Positions 7,905 through 14,692 of a stretch of DNA of 39,088 bases are shown here, piece by piece. A program made the translations under genes and the position numbers. The stretch's first letter is position 1, and each line of letters begins with the position of its first letter. The stretch is from assembly GCF_003851045.1 (NCBI RefSeq), contig NZ_BFBX01000014.1, positions 5,070 to 44,157 of the forward strand, given 5' to 3'. Source of the stretch: Paenibacillus sp. 598K. GTDB lineage: Bacteria; Bacillota; Bacilli; Paenibacillales; Paenibacillaceae. The notes under the pieces are model-generated. The model saw only the letters and a list, made by a program, of their open reading frames with translations. It was not told where the DNA came from and ran no database searches.

Positions 7905-8066
7905 ATGAACGAGCCCACATTGAAGAAGGCAATGGATACGCTAGAGTTTCTAAGCCAGGATCGGGAGGCTCGCCGCTTATATGAGGAGAGGCAGAAATAT
8001 TTGCATGTCGTAAAAGCCAGCGGACTCTCTGGAGCAGAAATCGAATCGCTGAGACCGATTCAATAA
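7905..8066 (+). pseudogene. C-terminal remnant of an Rpn-family nuclease/transposase
   Basis: This 53-codon reading frame has a good ribosome site (GGGAGGTG, then ATG) and encodes AMDTLEFLSQDREARRLYEE and RQKYLHVVKASGLSGAEIES. This resembles the helical C-terminal tail of Rpn-type PD-(D/E)XK recombination-promoting nucleases (PDDEXK transposase family), where an LSxDxEARRLYExR motif is common. The whole nuclease core is absent. The simplest reading is a decayed mobile-type gene. A surviving micro-protein is possible, because start, ribosome site and a terminator downstream are intact. Confidence 0.5.
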
Positions 8067-8116
8067 TCATCGCCCATTATTGTCCGCCTTTCATCCAAGT
8101 GTTGAACAAGACAAAT

Positions 8117-8160
8117 AATCGCCTTGCCCTTATTCAAAAGGTCAAGGCGATTTCTTTTTT
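8117..8160 (+). terminator. Rho-independent terminator
   Basis: Arms AATCGCCTTG (8117-8126) and CAAGGCGATT (8143-8152) are followed by TCTTTTTT on the plus strand, 50 bp after the small Rpn-like frame. Confidence 0.8.
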
Positions 8161-8185
8161 ACCGAGAAACATCATGCTTTAACTC

Positions 8186-8224
8186 GATCTCATTGCTGCC
8201 AATGATACGCTATCCCGGCTGAGA
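8186..8224 (-). pseudogene. tRNA-Ala fossil (D-arm to variable loop)
   Basis: Read on the minus strand, these 39 bases align without gaps to positions 10-48 of the intact tRNA-Ala at 11101-11173, with 31 identities. The anticodon-loop sequence TGGCAGC is kept. Anticodon-stem pairs are lost, and neither the T-arm nor the acceptor stem remains, so it cannot fold as a tRNA. It overlaps the last codons of the hypothetical gene at 8190-8525. Confidence 0.65.
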
Positions 8225-8525
8225 CGAGATCACTACCCATAAGGCAGCCGACTGGTGGAAAATTTCGAGAATCTTCATGTTTGGGGGCTTTCCTGATCAT
8301 GGGCTTGTCTCTTACTTCTACGATGATTTCTTTCTTCGACGTATGATAAACAAAGCGATCGTTTTTGGCGGAAAACAACTCTTTCCAAGCGGACTGGGGG
8401 CCATCGACTGCTTTAATCACGGCCACTTCCTCCACATGAAGCTGATTGTCTTCATAATGGGATTTCAATTCTTCAACCAATACGAATTGATTTGGAAACA
8501 ACTCCCTGACTTCGGACCAAAGCAT
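8190..8525 (-). CDS. Hypothetical protein with altered C-terminus
   Basis: This 111-residue soluble protein starts MLWSEVRELFPNQFVLVEEL, with Shine-Dalgarno GGGGAGGG 7 nt before the ATG. About the first 80 residues (through VYHTSKKEIIVEVRD) look like a compact conserved domain. I recall similar short proteins in Bacillales, but no function is established. The tail from about residue 98 (VSAGIAYHWQQ) is read out of the decayed tRNA-Ala sequence, so the original stop has probably been lost by rearrangement. The gene may still be expressed with a foreign tail or be dying. No same-strand partner lies downstream. Confidence 0.55.
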   Translation of the reverse strand: MLWSEVRELFPNQFVLVEELKSHYEDNQLHVEEVAVIKAVDGPQSAWKELFSAKNDRFVYHTSKKEIIVEVRDKPMIRKAPKHEDSRNFPPVGCLMGSDLVSAGIAYHWQQ

Positions 8526-9011
8526 GATTTACCCTCCCCACGTAACGATTATTTTTATTTTATCATGATCATTAGATCGCGTATACCTTACCCGGATTTA
8601 ATAGCATCTCAAGTTTAAAATCCTTTTTCAGATCTGCCTCCCAGATGCCATCATCCGATTAAGTTCAGATTCAGGATTTCTTATGATGGAGGAAATTTTG
8701 TTTTTGAACTGCATAGTCAAATACCTCGCGTTGCAATCAAGCATCTCCGCTAACATATCGAGATTGGAAGCGCTACTCAACTGTTAAGGCGTGCGTCCTT
8801 TCCTCCATGCAGCATGTAAATACCGTTCATATTATGCGTAGCATCAACCGGATAATTGCAAGACCCCAGACGGCACATAGAAAGACACTGGCTGGAAGTT
8901 AATATATAATGACAATGTTTTAATATCAATATGATCTTCTCTAAATAAAACATTTTCAATATCTCAATCGTGTTAATAGTTATAAGCAACCTTGGAGGTG
9001 AAAGAATTCGC
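8526..9011. other. Intergenic region with gene debris
   Basis: No intact gene is visible in this AT-rich stretch. On the minus strand at 8572-8658 a 28-residue open stretch ends with DLKKDFKLEMLLNPGKVYAI and a stop. This resembles the LNPGK(V/I)-type C-terminus of FAD-linked (glycolate oxidase-like) oxidases and may be a remnant. A further minus-strand frame near 8635-8770 is unassigned. The ECF sigma promoter must lie in the last 100 bp, but I cannot pick it with confidence. Confidence 0.35.
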
Positions 9012-9536
9012 ATGTCTATAGTGAGCAAGGATGATGAGATAGCTGCAGTTTTTGACAAATATGCAGCAATGGTGTATCGAATCGCATTTATGTTTTTTAA
9101 AAATGTCGTTGAAGCCGAGGATGCTACTCAAACTGTCTTTTTTAAGTTGCTGAAATATGATGGTAAGTTTGAGAATGATGAGCACATTAAAGCGTGGCTT
9201 ATTGTTACGACAAAAAACACTTGCAAAGATGCGTTAAAGAGTTGGTGGCGTTGGTTGCAAAGAGATAACCTGAAACAGGTTGAGCAACAGGCCTACATTC
9301 AAAAATTCTCCAATAGCGATGTGTGGGAGAAGGTGATGAGCTTGAGCAACAAATATAAGCTGCCCATCTATTTATACTATTATGAAGGTTATTCTACTCA
9401 GGAAATTTCCGAAATCCTTTGTCTTAATCATGCAACAGTTCGTACGCATATGCGTGCAGCCCGCAACAAATTAAAAATCATGTTGGAGGAGGAAAAATCA
9501 AATGAATCGGAAAGAACTAACTTCTTTTTTCAATGA
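9012..9536 (+). CDS. RNA polymerase sigma factor, ECF type
   Basis: This 174-residue sigma-70-family protein has region 2 at about 10-75 (FDKYAAMVYRIAFMFFKNVV, then EAEDATQTVFFKLL). Region 4 lies at about 110-160 (LPIYLYYYEGYSTQEISEIL followed by an HTH with HATVRTHMRAARNKLK). The start is ATG 9012, with GGAGGTGA 10 nt upstream; a longer in-frame extension lacks a ribosome site. Its 3' end overlaps the anti-sigma gene by 35 bp, so the pair is co-translated. It should recognise its own small regulon, released when the membrane partner senses a signal. Confidence 0.92.
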   Translation: MSIVSKDDEIAAVFDKYAAMVYRIAFMFFKNVVEAEDATQTVFFKLLKYDGKFENDEHIKAWLIVTTKNTCKDALKSWWRWLQRDNLKQVEQQAYIQKFSNSDVWEKVMSLSNKYKLPIYLYYYEGYSTQEISEILCLNHATVRTHMRAARNKLKIMLEEEKSNESERTNFFFQ

Positions 9537-10506
9537 AATTACTCCAACCGACGAACAGATGCGGAATATGTATGCCAAAATAAATACCTATAAAGAAGGA
9601 GAAGTACCCATGAACAAAACAAAAAAAATTTCCGTATTTGCGGTAGTCACAGCGGCTTTACTCCTATTCACTACGGCCGCGTTTGCGTCAACCTTGAATT
9701 GGAACGAACTATTAATTCAACATTTCAAGCCATCGGAAGATCAAATCAATAAAATGAATGACACGGTAAGCAAACCAGAAGCAACTGTGACGAACAATGG
9801 TGTTACAATAACTGTGAAACAAACGATTGCTGACTCTCAAAATTTTTACGTGCTGTATGAAATGACTGTGCCCGAATCGATTGAACTGAATGACGATATC
9901 GTGTGGGGTTGGAGCTCTCTTCATTTGAACCCAGCTCCCACGAATAGAGACGTGTCACGCTCCGGAACCATTTTGAAGCAGGATAAACATTCACGTACCG
10001 TATTACTTCATTGGACACTAGAAGTCCAGGACGGTGCAGGTACAGCTACTTTGCAATTTAATGATTTGACTTTGCATCAGAAAATTTTTGATAAAAAGGG
10101 GGAATATCTTGATTTAAAAAAAATCCCACTTATAGAGGGTGAATGGCAGTTAACGTGGGATTATAAACTTGATGATACGCAAAGCATTAAACTTGAACCT
10201 AATAAATCTGTTAGCCTAAAAGGAAGTAAAAACAAAATTAAAAAAATTGTAGTATCACCACTATCCGTTTTTGTTCTCATAGAGGGTACCGATATATTGA
10301 CCCGAGTAGAACCTATCGTAAAATTCAAAGACGGCAGCCAACTGAGTTTTAACTATAAGAGCCCAGGCAAATCATTTAGCTACACTAATGTTACACATAA
10401 CGACGATCAAGGCAATCACCTCTATTACGAATTGGGTAAGATCATTAACCCTGAAGATGTGGAAAGCATTTCGATTGGGAATGTAACGATTCCGGTAACG
10501 AAGTAA
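9502..10506 (+). CDS. DUF4179-type membrane anti-sigma factor
   Basis: This 334-residue protein has a short cytoplasmic N-terminus (1-42, TSFFNEITPTDEQMRNMYAK), one membrane helix (about 43-62, ISVFAVVTAALLLFTTAAFA) and a large extracytoplasmic beta-rich domain (ITVKQTIADSQNFYVLYEMT). This is the layout of DUF4179 proteins, which in Firmicutes accompany ECF sigma factors. It is preceded by GGAGGAGG and overlaps the sigma gene. It presumably sequesters the sigma factor at the membrane. The signal is unknown. Confidence 0.85.
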   Translation: MNRKELTSFFNEITPTDEQMRNMYAKINTYKEGEVPMNKTKKISVFAVVTAALLLFTTAAFASTLNWNELLIQHFKPSEDQINKMNDTVSKPEATVTNNGVTITVKQTIADSQNFYVLYEMTVPESIELNDDIVWGWSSLHLNPAPTNRDVSRSGTILKQDKHSRTVLLHWTLEVQDGAGTATLQFNDLTLHQKIFDKKGEYLDLKKIPLIEGEWQLTWDYKLDDTQSIKLEPNKSVSLKGSKNKIKKIVVSPLSVFVLIEGTDILTRVEPIVKFKDGSQLSFNYKSPGKSFSYTNVTHNDDQGNHLYYELGKIINPEDVESISIGNVTIPVTK

Positions 10507-10540
10507 TTGCCACGTAGATCTTATAAAAAAGTTTAACTTT

Positions 10541-10560
10541 ACAAGTGAAGCTTGTTTATT
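10541..10560 (+). terminator. Short terminator after the anti-sigma gene
   Basis: ACAAG and CTTGT arms with a small loop are followed by TTATT, 35 bp past the stop. The stem is short, so this is a modest call. It abuts the first decayed unit of the tRNA array. Confidence 0.4.
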
Positions 10561-11062
10561 ATGGAGCCCTAGGGTTGTATCAATCTTGAATACATGCTGA
10601 CTAGAATTGCTTATAGCAGTAGATTCGGATTTCTCGCGGTTTAAAAAGCTACAAACGGATTAATTCATTGACTAAAGTACAATAAAGGGATGTCCGAATC
10701 TTGATTATAGGCAGACGAGGCGAACTCGACGAGGACTTTTAGCGGTAGATTCAGACGCCGTACTCCTCCGCTTCGCTCCGTCCGTGCGGGCGAACCCCCG
10801 TTTCGGGGTTCTCACCCCCTAGGCAATCCATACGAAAAACGCCACACGATATGAGTGGCGTTCTTGTTCGTATGGAGCCTAGGGGGATGTATGAATCCTG
10901 ATCTAATTGGCTGTCGAAGCCTAATCGATGAAGTAGATCCTGGCGGTAGATTCAGACGCCGTGCTCGTACGTTTGAAGTTATTTCTCTGTAGCCATTTCT
11001 TTCACTTCCTGCGCGCGGGCGAACCCCCGTTTCGGGGTTCATCACCCCCTAGGCAATCCATA
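10560..11062 (-). repeat. Tandem decayed copies of the tRNA-Ala 3' end plus terminator
   Basis: Several blocks recur. The tRNA 3' end TGGAGCC(C)TAGGG occurs at 10561, 10872 and (intact tRNA) 11101. A block of about 47 bp, GCGGGCGAACCCCCGTTTCG on through CCCCCTAGGCAATCCATA, occurs at 10786 and 11015 with one small indel. GGTAGATTCAGACGCCGT occurs at 10745 and 10944, with a worn copy near 10618. GGGATGT followed by (C/T)GAATC occurs at 10687 and 10886. A second tRNA-style terminator (10832-10864) follows the 10872 tail. Spacing of the better copies is about 200-230 bp, and similarity falls with distance from the intact tRNA. No open frame here is credible. Confidence 0.75.
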
Positions 11063-11092
11063 AAAAAACGCCATCACATAAGTGATGACGTT
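11062..11092 (-). terminator. Terminator of the tRNA-Ala gene
   Basis: On the minus strand AACGTCATCAC and GTGATGGCGTT form an 11-bp stem with one G-T pair, followed by seven T residues, 9 bp after the tRNA. Confidence 0.8.
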
Positions 11093-11100
11093 GCTTTTTA

Positions 11101-11173
11101 TGGAGCCTAGGGGGATCGAACCCCTGACCTCATCGCTGCCAGCGATGCGCTCTCCCAGCTGAGCTAAGGCCCC
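11101..11173 (-). tRNA. tRNA-Ala (anticodon GGC)
   Basis: The 73-nt gene folds into a full cloverleaf. The 7-bp acceptor stem includes the G3-T70 pair that marks alanine tRNAs. The D-arm is GCTC/GAGC, the anticodon stem CATCG/CGATG with loop CTGGCAG, and the T-arm AGGGG-TTCGATC-CCCCT. The discriminator is A. CCA is not encoded. It has its own promoter and terminator. Confidence 0.95.
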
Positions 11174-11244
11174 GTATTTCCTACATCTTATGTAACTGGA
11201 GCTGACGTTCCGTGGTTACTAAGTTTGTCGGGCACAAAATAGAT

Positions 11245-11272
11245 ATTATCATGATTCGGACAGTTCTGTCAA
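11245..11272 (-). promoter_or_regulatory. Sigma-A promoter of tRNA-Ala
   Basis: On the minus strand -35 TTGACA (11267-11272) and -10 GATAAT (11245-11250) are spaced by 16 bp, 72 bp upstream of the tRNA 5' end. Confidence 0.65.
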
Positions 11273-11398
11273 CCTGTCTGTTTAATATTTTTTCGAAGAT
11301 ATCAACTCCCAGCGCTTCTTCATGACTTACCAGGCTGGGACCCACCCCAGCCTGCAACACAATCCAACTTCCACAGCGATTCGAAGCCCTCGCCTCAT

Positions 11399-11839
11399 CT
11401 ACCGGGCTCGTCCAAGTCTGGACTTCCGATAGATCAACACAGTAAGTGCCAGCAGACCTGCGATCTCCACGAACAACATATAGAATGGTACGCGGACGCC
11501 ATGGAAATGGAGCTTGGAATGGATCTCATTAAATGCCGGACTGGCATCAAGCACCCACATGACGTCCGGCAGCGCGCCGAGGAATCCGGCCGCCAGCACC
11601 AAAATGTCCCGGTCTCGCCAGGCGATGTAGAACAGGTAAGCGATGACCAGCAGGCCAAGCGCTGTATTGCCCGTCATGTGCAGCTCGCGATGCGGAATCG
11701 CATCAAGCGCAAAGTGAGAAGCAAAAGATAGTACAAGCACGGCAGGCACCGCTGCCCACTTGACAGGAGTCGGCAAGGATCGGACCGAGCTCAGTCGATA
11801 CAAAGCCGCTGCGGCGGCCATATGAGTAGCTACTAACAA
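11399..11839 (-). CDS. YdjM-like membrane protein (putative metal-dependent hydrolase family)
   Basis: This 146-residue protein has about four membrane segments. It carries an N-terminal THMAAAAAL segment and SHFALDAIPHRELHMTGNTA, both reminiscent of the YdjM/LexA-binding membrane hydrolase family, in which conserved His/Asp residues are proposed to bind metal. A downstream ALPDVMW motif also fits. The best start is TTG at 11839, because AAAAGGAG lies 9 nt before it. The further ATG at 11872 would put that ribosome site inside the gene. A CAGGCTGGG/CCCAGCCTG hairpin without a T-tract (11331-11354) lies downstream. Physiological function is not established. Confidence 0.65.
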   Translation of the reverse strand: MLVATHMAAAAALYRLSSVRSLPTPVKWAAVPAVLVLSFASHFALDAIPHRELHMTGNTALGLLVIAYLFYIAWRDRDILVLAAGFLGALPDVMWVLDASPAFNEIHSKLHFHGVRVPFYMLFVEIAGLLALTVLIYRKSRLGRAR

Positions 11840-11936
11840 AAGGCAACGCTCCTTTTCACTTGGTACTACCAAAATAAACGTTACAGCGTTGGGAATAGTT
11901 GCATTTCCCCTTGCAGCGATGCAACGCTTGACTAAT

Positions 11937-11979
11937 TACTACGCCTTGTAGTAGATTATAACTACTACGTAGTGTAGTA
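11937..11979 (+). promoter_or_regulatory. Twin BlaI-type operators at the blaI promoter
   Basis: Two dyads of identical design, TACTAC-N5-GTAGTA, lie at 11937-11953 and 11963-11979. A possible -35 TTGACT (11928-11933) and an AT-rich -10 region (about 11952-11960) are overlapped by them. BlaI/MecI repressors bind such TAC/GTA dyads at their own promoter, so autoregulation is expected. Confidence 0.75.
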
Positions 11980-12026
11980 ATAACCTCGTTATGGACGCAT
12001 AACGAACCCTTGAGGTGATACAGCTT

Positions 12027-12401
12027 ATGAATTCTGTACAGAAATTATCCGATACCGAGCTGGAATTGATGGAAGCGATCTGGGCCAGCGAGCCGCCCGT
12101 GACCTCCACAGATCTGTTGCGGCTCTTCGCAGACAGAGGCCGGGCATGGAAGGCGCAGACGATGTCGACGTTCCTCTCCCGGCTGGTCGAGAAGGGCGCG
12201 CTGGAGACGACCCGAGACGGACGCGCCAATCGATATGCTCCGCGCGTGACTCGAGAGGCCTATAAGCTGGCCGAGACGCAGCATGTGTTGGATGATCTGT
12301 ATCAAGGCTCGGTGAAAAATCTGATCTCCGCGCTCTACGACGGCGACAAGCTCTCGGAGCAGGATATCGACGAGCTGAAGCAATGGTTCTCGGAGAAGTA
12401 A
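12027..12401 (+). CDS. BlaI/MecI family transcriptional repressor
   Basis: This 124-residue penicillinase-repressor family protein has an N-terminal winged HTH (LSDTELELMEAIWASEPPVT, then WKAQTMSTFLSRLVEKGALE). A C-terminal dimerisation part ends in LSEQDIDELKQWFSEK. ATG 12027 is chosen over the in-frame GTG at 12015, since GAGGTGA ends 8 nt before it and the GTG lies inside that ribosome site. The M56 peptidase gene begins 4 bp after its stop. In the classical system the M56 protein triggers cleavage of the repressor. Here the regulated target beyond the pair itself is not evident, as no beta-lactamase is present. Confidence 0.92.
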   Translation: MNSVQKLSDTELELMEAIWASEPPVTSTDLLRLFADRGRAWKAQTMSTFLSRLVEKGALETTRDGRANRYAPRVTREAYKLAETQHVLDDLYQGSVKNLISALYDGDKLSEQDIDELKQWFSEK

Positions 12402-12405
12402 CGCC

Positions 12406-13902
12406 ATGACGACAATCATCGCTTGGCTGATCTCGCTCACCGTCGCCGGAAGCATCGGAGTCGCTTGCGCGCTGCTGCTGACTGCGCTGCCGTTACGAGA
12501 AGTTCCCGCACGTTGGCGCTACCGGATGCAGCGTCTTGCCCTGCTCCTGTACCTCCTGCCCTTAGCCGCCCTTGCACCGTGGCTGATCGGCATCGTCCGC
12601 CCCTGGCTGATCGTCCCGGAGCCACTCCCTGCCGCGCCTTATGCCCCCTTGTATGGGGGCGCTGAGCCACAGGAGGCTGCTTGGCTGTTGCCGGCACCTG
12701 TCGCCATCGCTCTGCTCATCGTCTGGCTAGCCGGAGCGCTCGTCTACGCCGGCCGCCAGTTCTATCGTTACCGTCGCTTCGTACGGATACTGGCGAGCAG
12801 CAGCGCCCCGCTGCCGCCGGATAGCGAGGCCTCGATCGCCTTGCATCGCGCTCAGGCTGCGATGTCGATGCGCCGACGCGTGCGACTCGTCAGCAGCGAC
12901 CTGCTGCATACGCCATTGCTCATCGGACTATGGCGTCCGACGCTCTATCTGCCACGGGAGCTACCTGCCGACATGGACTTGGAGATGACGATGCGCCATG
13001 AGCTGACCCATCTGCAGCAGCACGATCTGTGGACCAAGGCGCTCATGCTCTGCGCAAGCGCGCTGCATTGGTTCAATCCGCTTGTCCATATGCTGCAACG
13101 CCATATCCAGACCTGGAGCGAGCTCTCTTGCGACGAAGCGGCCGTCCAGCCGATGTCGCCCAGCGAGCGCAAGCGATACGGCCAGACCATCCTGAGCGTG
13201 TCAGCCGGCAATGCCAAGCTGCCCACGCCGCTATATGCGTCATTATCGCCTCATGGACAACAACTCAAAAGGAGATTAACCCTTATGATGAATAGCAAGC
13301 CTACGCGCAAAAAAACATTCTTCCTCCTATCCGGTACGCTCTTGATCGCCGGTATCGTCGGCACATCGGCTGCCGTGTGGGCAGCAGACTACGCGCCAGC
13401 TGTAGACTATAAGTCTGAACCTTACACGTCTCAGTCTAAAGAGATCGGTCCGGATAAGCAAACGCGCCCTGACGCTGCCTCAAAGCTGCAACCGGACCAA
13501 GCGGCTACCGATGCTCCTGCAGCCGCTGCCGCTCCGGCAGGCGAGGGGCCTCGCACAGAACCAAGGGACGAAAGTCAGCCGCGCGAGGTCGCCCCTGCTG
13601 CGGAGGACCCGTACCTCGTACCGACCGACGAGAGCCAAGCGACCAAAGCCGCCCCGACGCCTGGAGGCCCGTATCTTGTACCAAGTGACGAGGGCGCAGC
13701 GAGCGTACCTGCCCCGTCAGTTGACAGCCCCTCCCTCGTACCATCCGAAGTGAGCCCAGCGAGCGAAACCGCTCCGGTTGCTGAAGCCACTCAAGGGCCC
13801 TATGTGGGAACCCTCGTTGCGGACACGCGCAGTGAAGCCGCTCCAGCTGCAAGTCCCTCGGATGGAAGCTCGCCAAGCGAAATCGTCCCAGCCGAAAAAT
13901 AA
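12406..13902 (+). CDS. BlaR1/MecR1-like M56 membrane peptidase with repeat tail
   Basis: This 498-residue zinc metallopeptidase of family M56 has three N-terminal membrane helices (about 1-30, 42-65, 85-110). The catalytic HELTH motif is at 198-202, followed by LSCDEAAV. A fourth helix lies around 305-328 (FFLLSGTLLIAGIVGTSAAV). After it, where BlaR1 carries a penicillin-binding sensor domain, there are only about 165 residues rich in Pro, Ala, Ser and Glu. These include four tandem 20-residue repeats. The protein should therefore sense something other than beta-lactam acylation, or act through the tail as a cell-wall or force sensor (inference). It is paired with the BlaI repressor immediately upstream. 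Confidence 0.88.
   Translation: MTTIIAWLISLTVAGSIGVACALLLTALPLREVPARWRYRMQRLALLLYLLPLAALAPWLIGIVRPWLIVPEPLPAAPYAPLYGGAEPQEAAWLLPAPVAIALLIVWLAGALVYAGRQFYRYRRFVRILASSSAPLPPDSEASIALHRAQAAMSMRRRVRLVSSDLLHTPLLIGLWRPTLYLPRELPADMDLEMTMRHELTHLQQHDLWTKALMLCASALHWFNPLVHMLQRHIQTWSELSCDEAAVQPMSPSERKRYGQTILSVSAGNAKLPTPLYASLSPHGQQLKRRLTLMMNSKPTRKKTFFLLSGTLLIAGIVGTSAAVWAADYAPAVDYKSEPYTSQSKEIGPDKQTRPDAASKLQPDQAATDAPAAAAAPAGEGPRTEPRDESQPREVAPAAEDPYLVPTDESQATKAAPTPGGPYLVPSDEGAASVPAPSVDSPSLVPSEVSPASETAPVAEATQGPYVGTLVADTRSEAAPAASPSDGSSPSEIVPAEK
13546..13785 (+). repeat. Four 60-bp in-frame repeats in the M56 gene
   Basis: Codons 381-460 form four 20-residue units beginning GPRTEPRDESQ, DPYLVPTDESQ, GPYLVPSDEG and SPSLVPSEVSP. 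Each ends in an APxxE/G/D-like stretch. The DNA period is exactly 60 bp. A degenerate fifth copy (GPYVGTLVAD) may follow. Confidence 0.8.
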
Positions 13903-13946
13903 GCTGCGACTTTTGTCCGCAACGATAAAAAACGCCATTATCCCCC

Positions 13947-13981
13947 ACCCGTCATGCCTAGAGCCATGACGGGTGTTTTTG
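13947..13981 (+). terminator. Terminator of the blaI-M56 operon
   Basis: ACCCGTCATG (13947-13956) pairs with CATGACGGGT (13965-13974), followed by GTTTTT. Confidence 0.85.
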
Positions 13982-14006
13982 TATCCGCCAAAACTCGAAT
14001 TCCCCA

Positions 14007-14035
14007 TTCACAAACCGCCGGTCGGTTTATATAAT
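14007..14035 (+). promoter_or_regulatory. tetR promoter with operator in the spacer
   Basis: -35 TTCACA (14007-14012) and -10 TATAAT (14030-14035) are spaced by 17 bp. The spacer is occupied by AAACCGCCGGTCGGTTT (14012-14028), a near-perfect dyad of the kind bound by TetR-family repressors. Autorepression is likely. Confidence 0.65.
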
Positions 14036-14065
14036 GAGATTAACCATCACAAGGAGGACCGCTAA

Positions 14066-14692
14066 ATGAAAAATGAAGAACGCCGCAAGCAGACCACCCG
14101 TCAGCTGATCGAAGCGACCCAGGCCTTGCTCGAGGAACGAAGCTGTCACCTCATTACGATCCAGGATGTAATGGCGCGCTCTCGCCTCTCCAAGGGTGCG
14201 ATCTTCCACTATGTAAAAAGCCGCGACGAGTTGTTCGCCTTGGTGCTGCAAGAGCGACTCGAAGCGCTGAATGAAAGGTTCTTCAACGCAGTGAACGCAA
14301 GTCAGGTCTCCAGCTTCGATGGACCGATGCGAGCGATCGCTGACAATCTGATCCGGCTAGAGGACCCGAGCGACATCACGAACAAGGTGCTCTTTTACCT
14401 GGCAGGCAAGGAAGACGACCCCGCCGTCGCCGAGGCGCTGCGACAATTCCATGATCAGTCCGTACGCTATACGAGGGAGTGGATCTCTACCGGACAAAGA
14501 CACGGCGTCATTAAAAGCGCGGTCGATGCGTCCGTTACAGCGGAGCTGTTCGTCATGCTCTCGCTCGGCCTGCGCATGCGCGCTTCGCTGCAGCCTGCCT
14601 CGACCAGCCTTTCCGCCGCAGAGCTAGCAGACTATATGGGCCGAATGCTGCGGCATACAGAGCGGCCCATCGACAAGGAGGAGCATCTATGA
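14066..14692 (+). CDS. TetR/AcrR family transcriptional regulator
   Basis: This 208-residue repressor has its N-terminal HTH at about 8-55 (TTRQLIEATQALLEERSCHL, then ITIQDVMARSRLSKGAIFHY). A helical ligand-binding domain follows. AAGGAGG precedes the ATG. Its stop overlaps the start of the DUF2269 gene by 4 bp, so the two form an operon behind the dyad-containing promoter. The inducing ligand is unknown. Confidence 0.9.
   Translation: MKNEERRKQTTRQLIEATQALLEERSCHLITIQDVMARSRLSKGAIFHYVKSRDELFALVLQERLEALNERFFNAVNASQVSSFDGPMRAIADNLIRLEDPSDITNKVLFYLAGKEDDPAVAEALRQFHDQSVRYTREWISTGQRHGVIKSAVDASVTAELFVMLSLGLRMRASLQPASTSLSAAELADYMGRMLRHTERPIDKEEHL

Noticed and set aside
10812..11045. 77-codon minus-strand frame
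   Set aside because: It lies wholly inside the tRNA-tail repeat array and shows no protein-like features.
10560..11062. CRISPR array
   Set aside because: Repeats are long, uneven and derived from a tRNA end and its terminator; there are no uniform short repeats with unique spacers and no cas genes.
11331..11354. Terminator after the YdjM-like gene
   Set aside because: A perfect CAGGCTGGG/CCCAGCCTG hairpin exists, but no T-tract follows on either strand.
13546..13785. CRISPR-like or intergenic tandem repeat
   Set aside because: The 60-bp repeats are in frame inside the M56 gene and encode a 20-residue unit.
12406..13902. Beta-lactam resistance locus
   Set aside because: Only the regulatory pair is present; the M56 protein lacks a penicillin-binding domain and no beta-lactamase or PBP gene is nearby.
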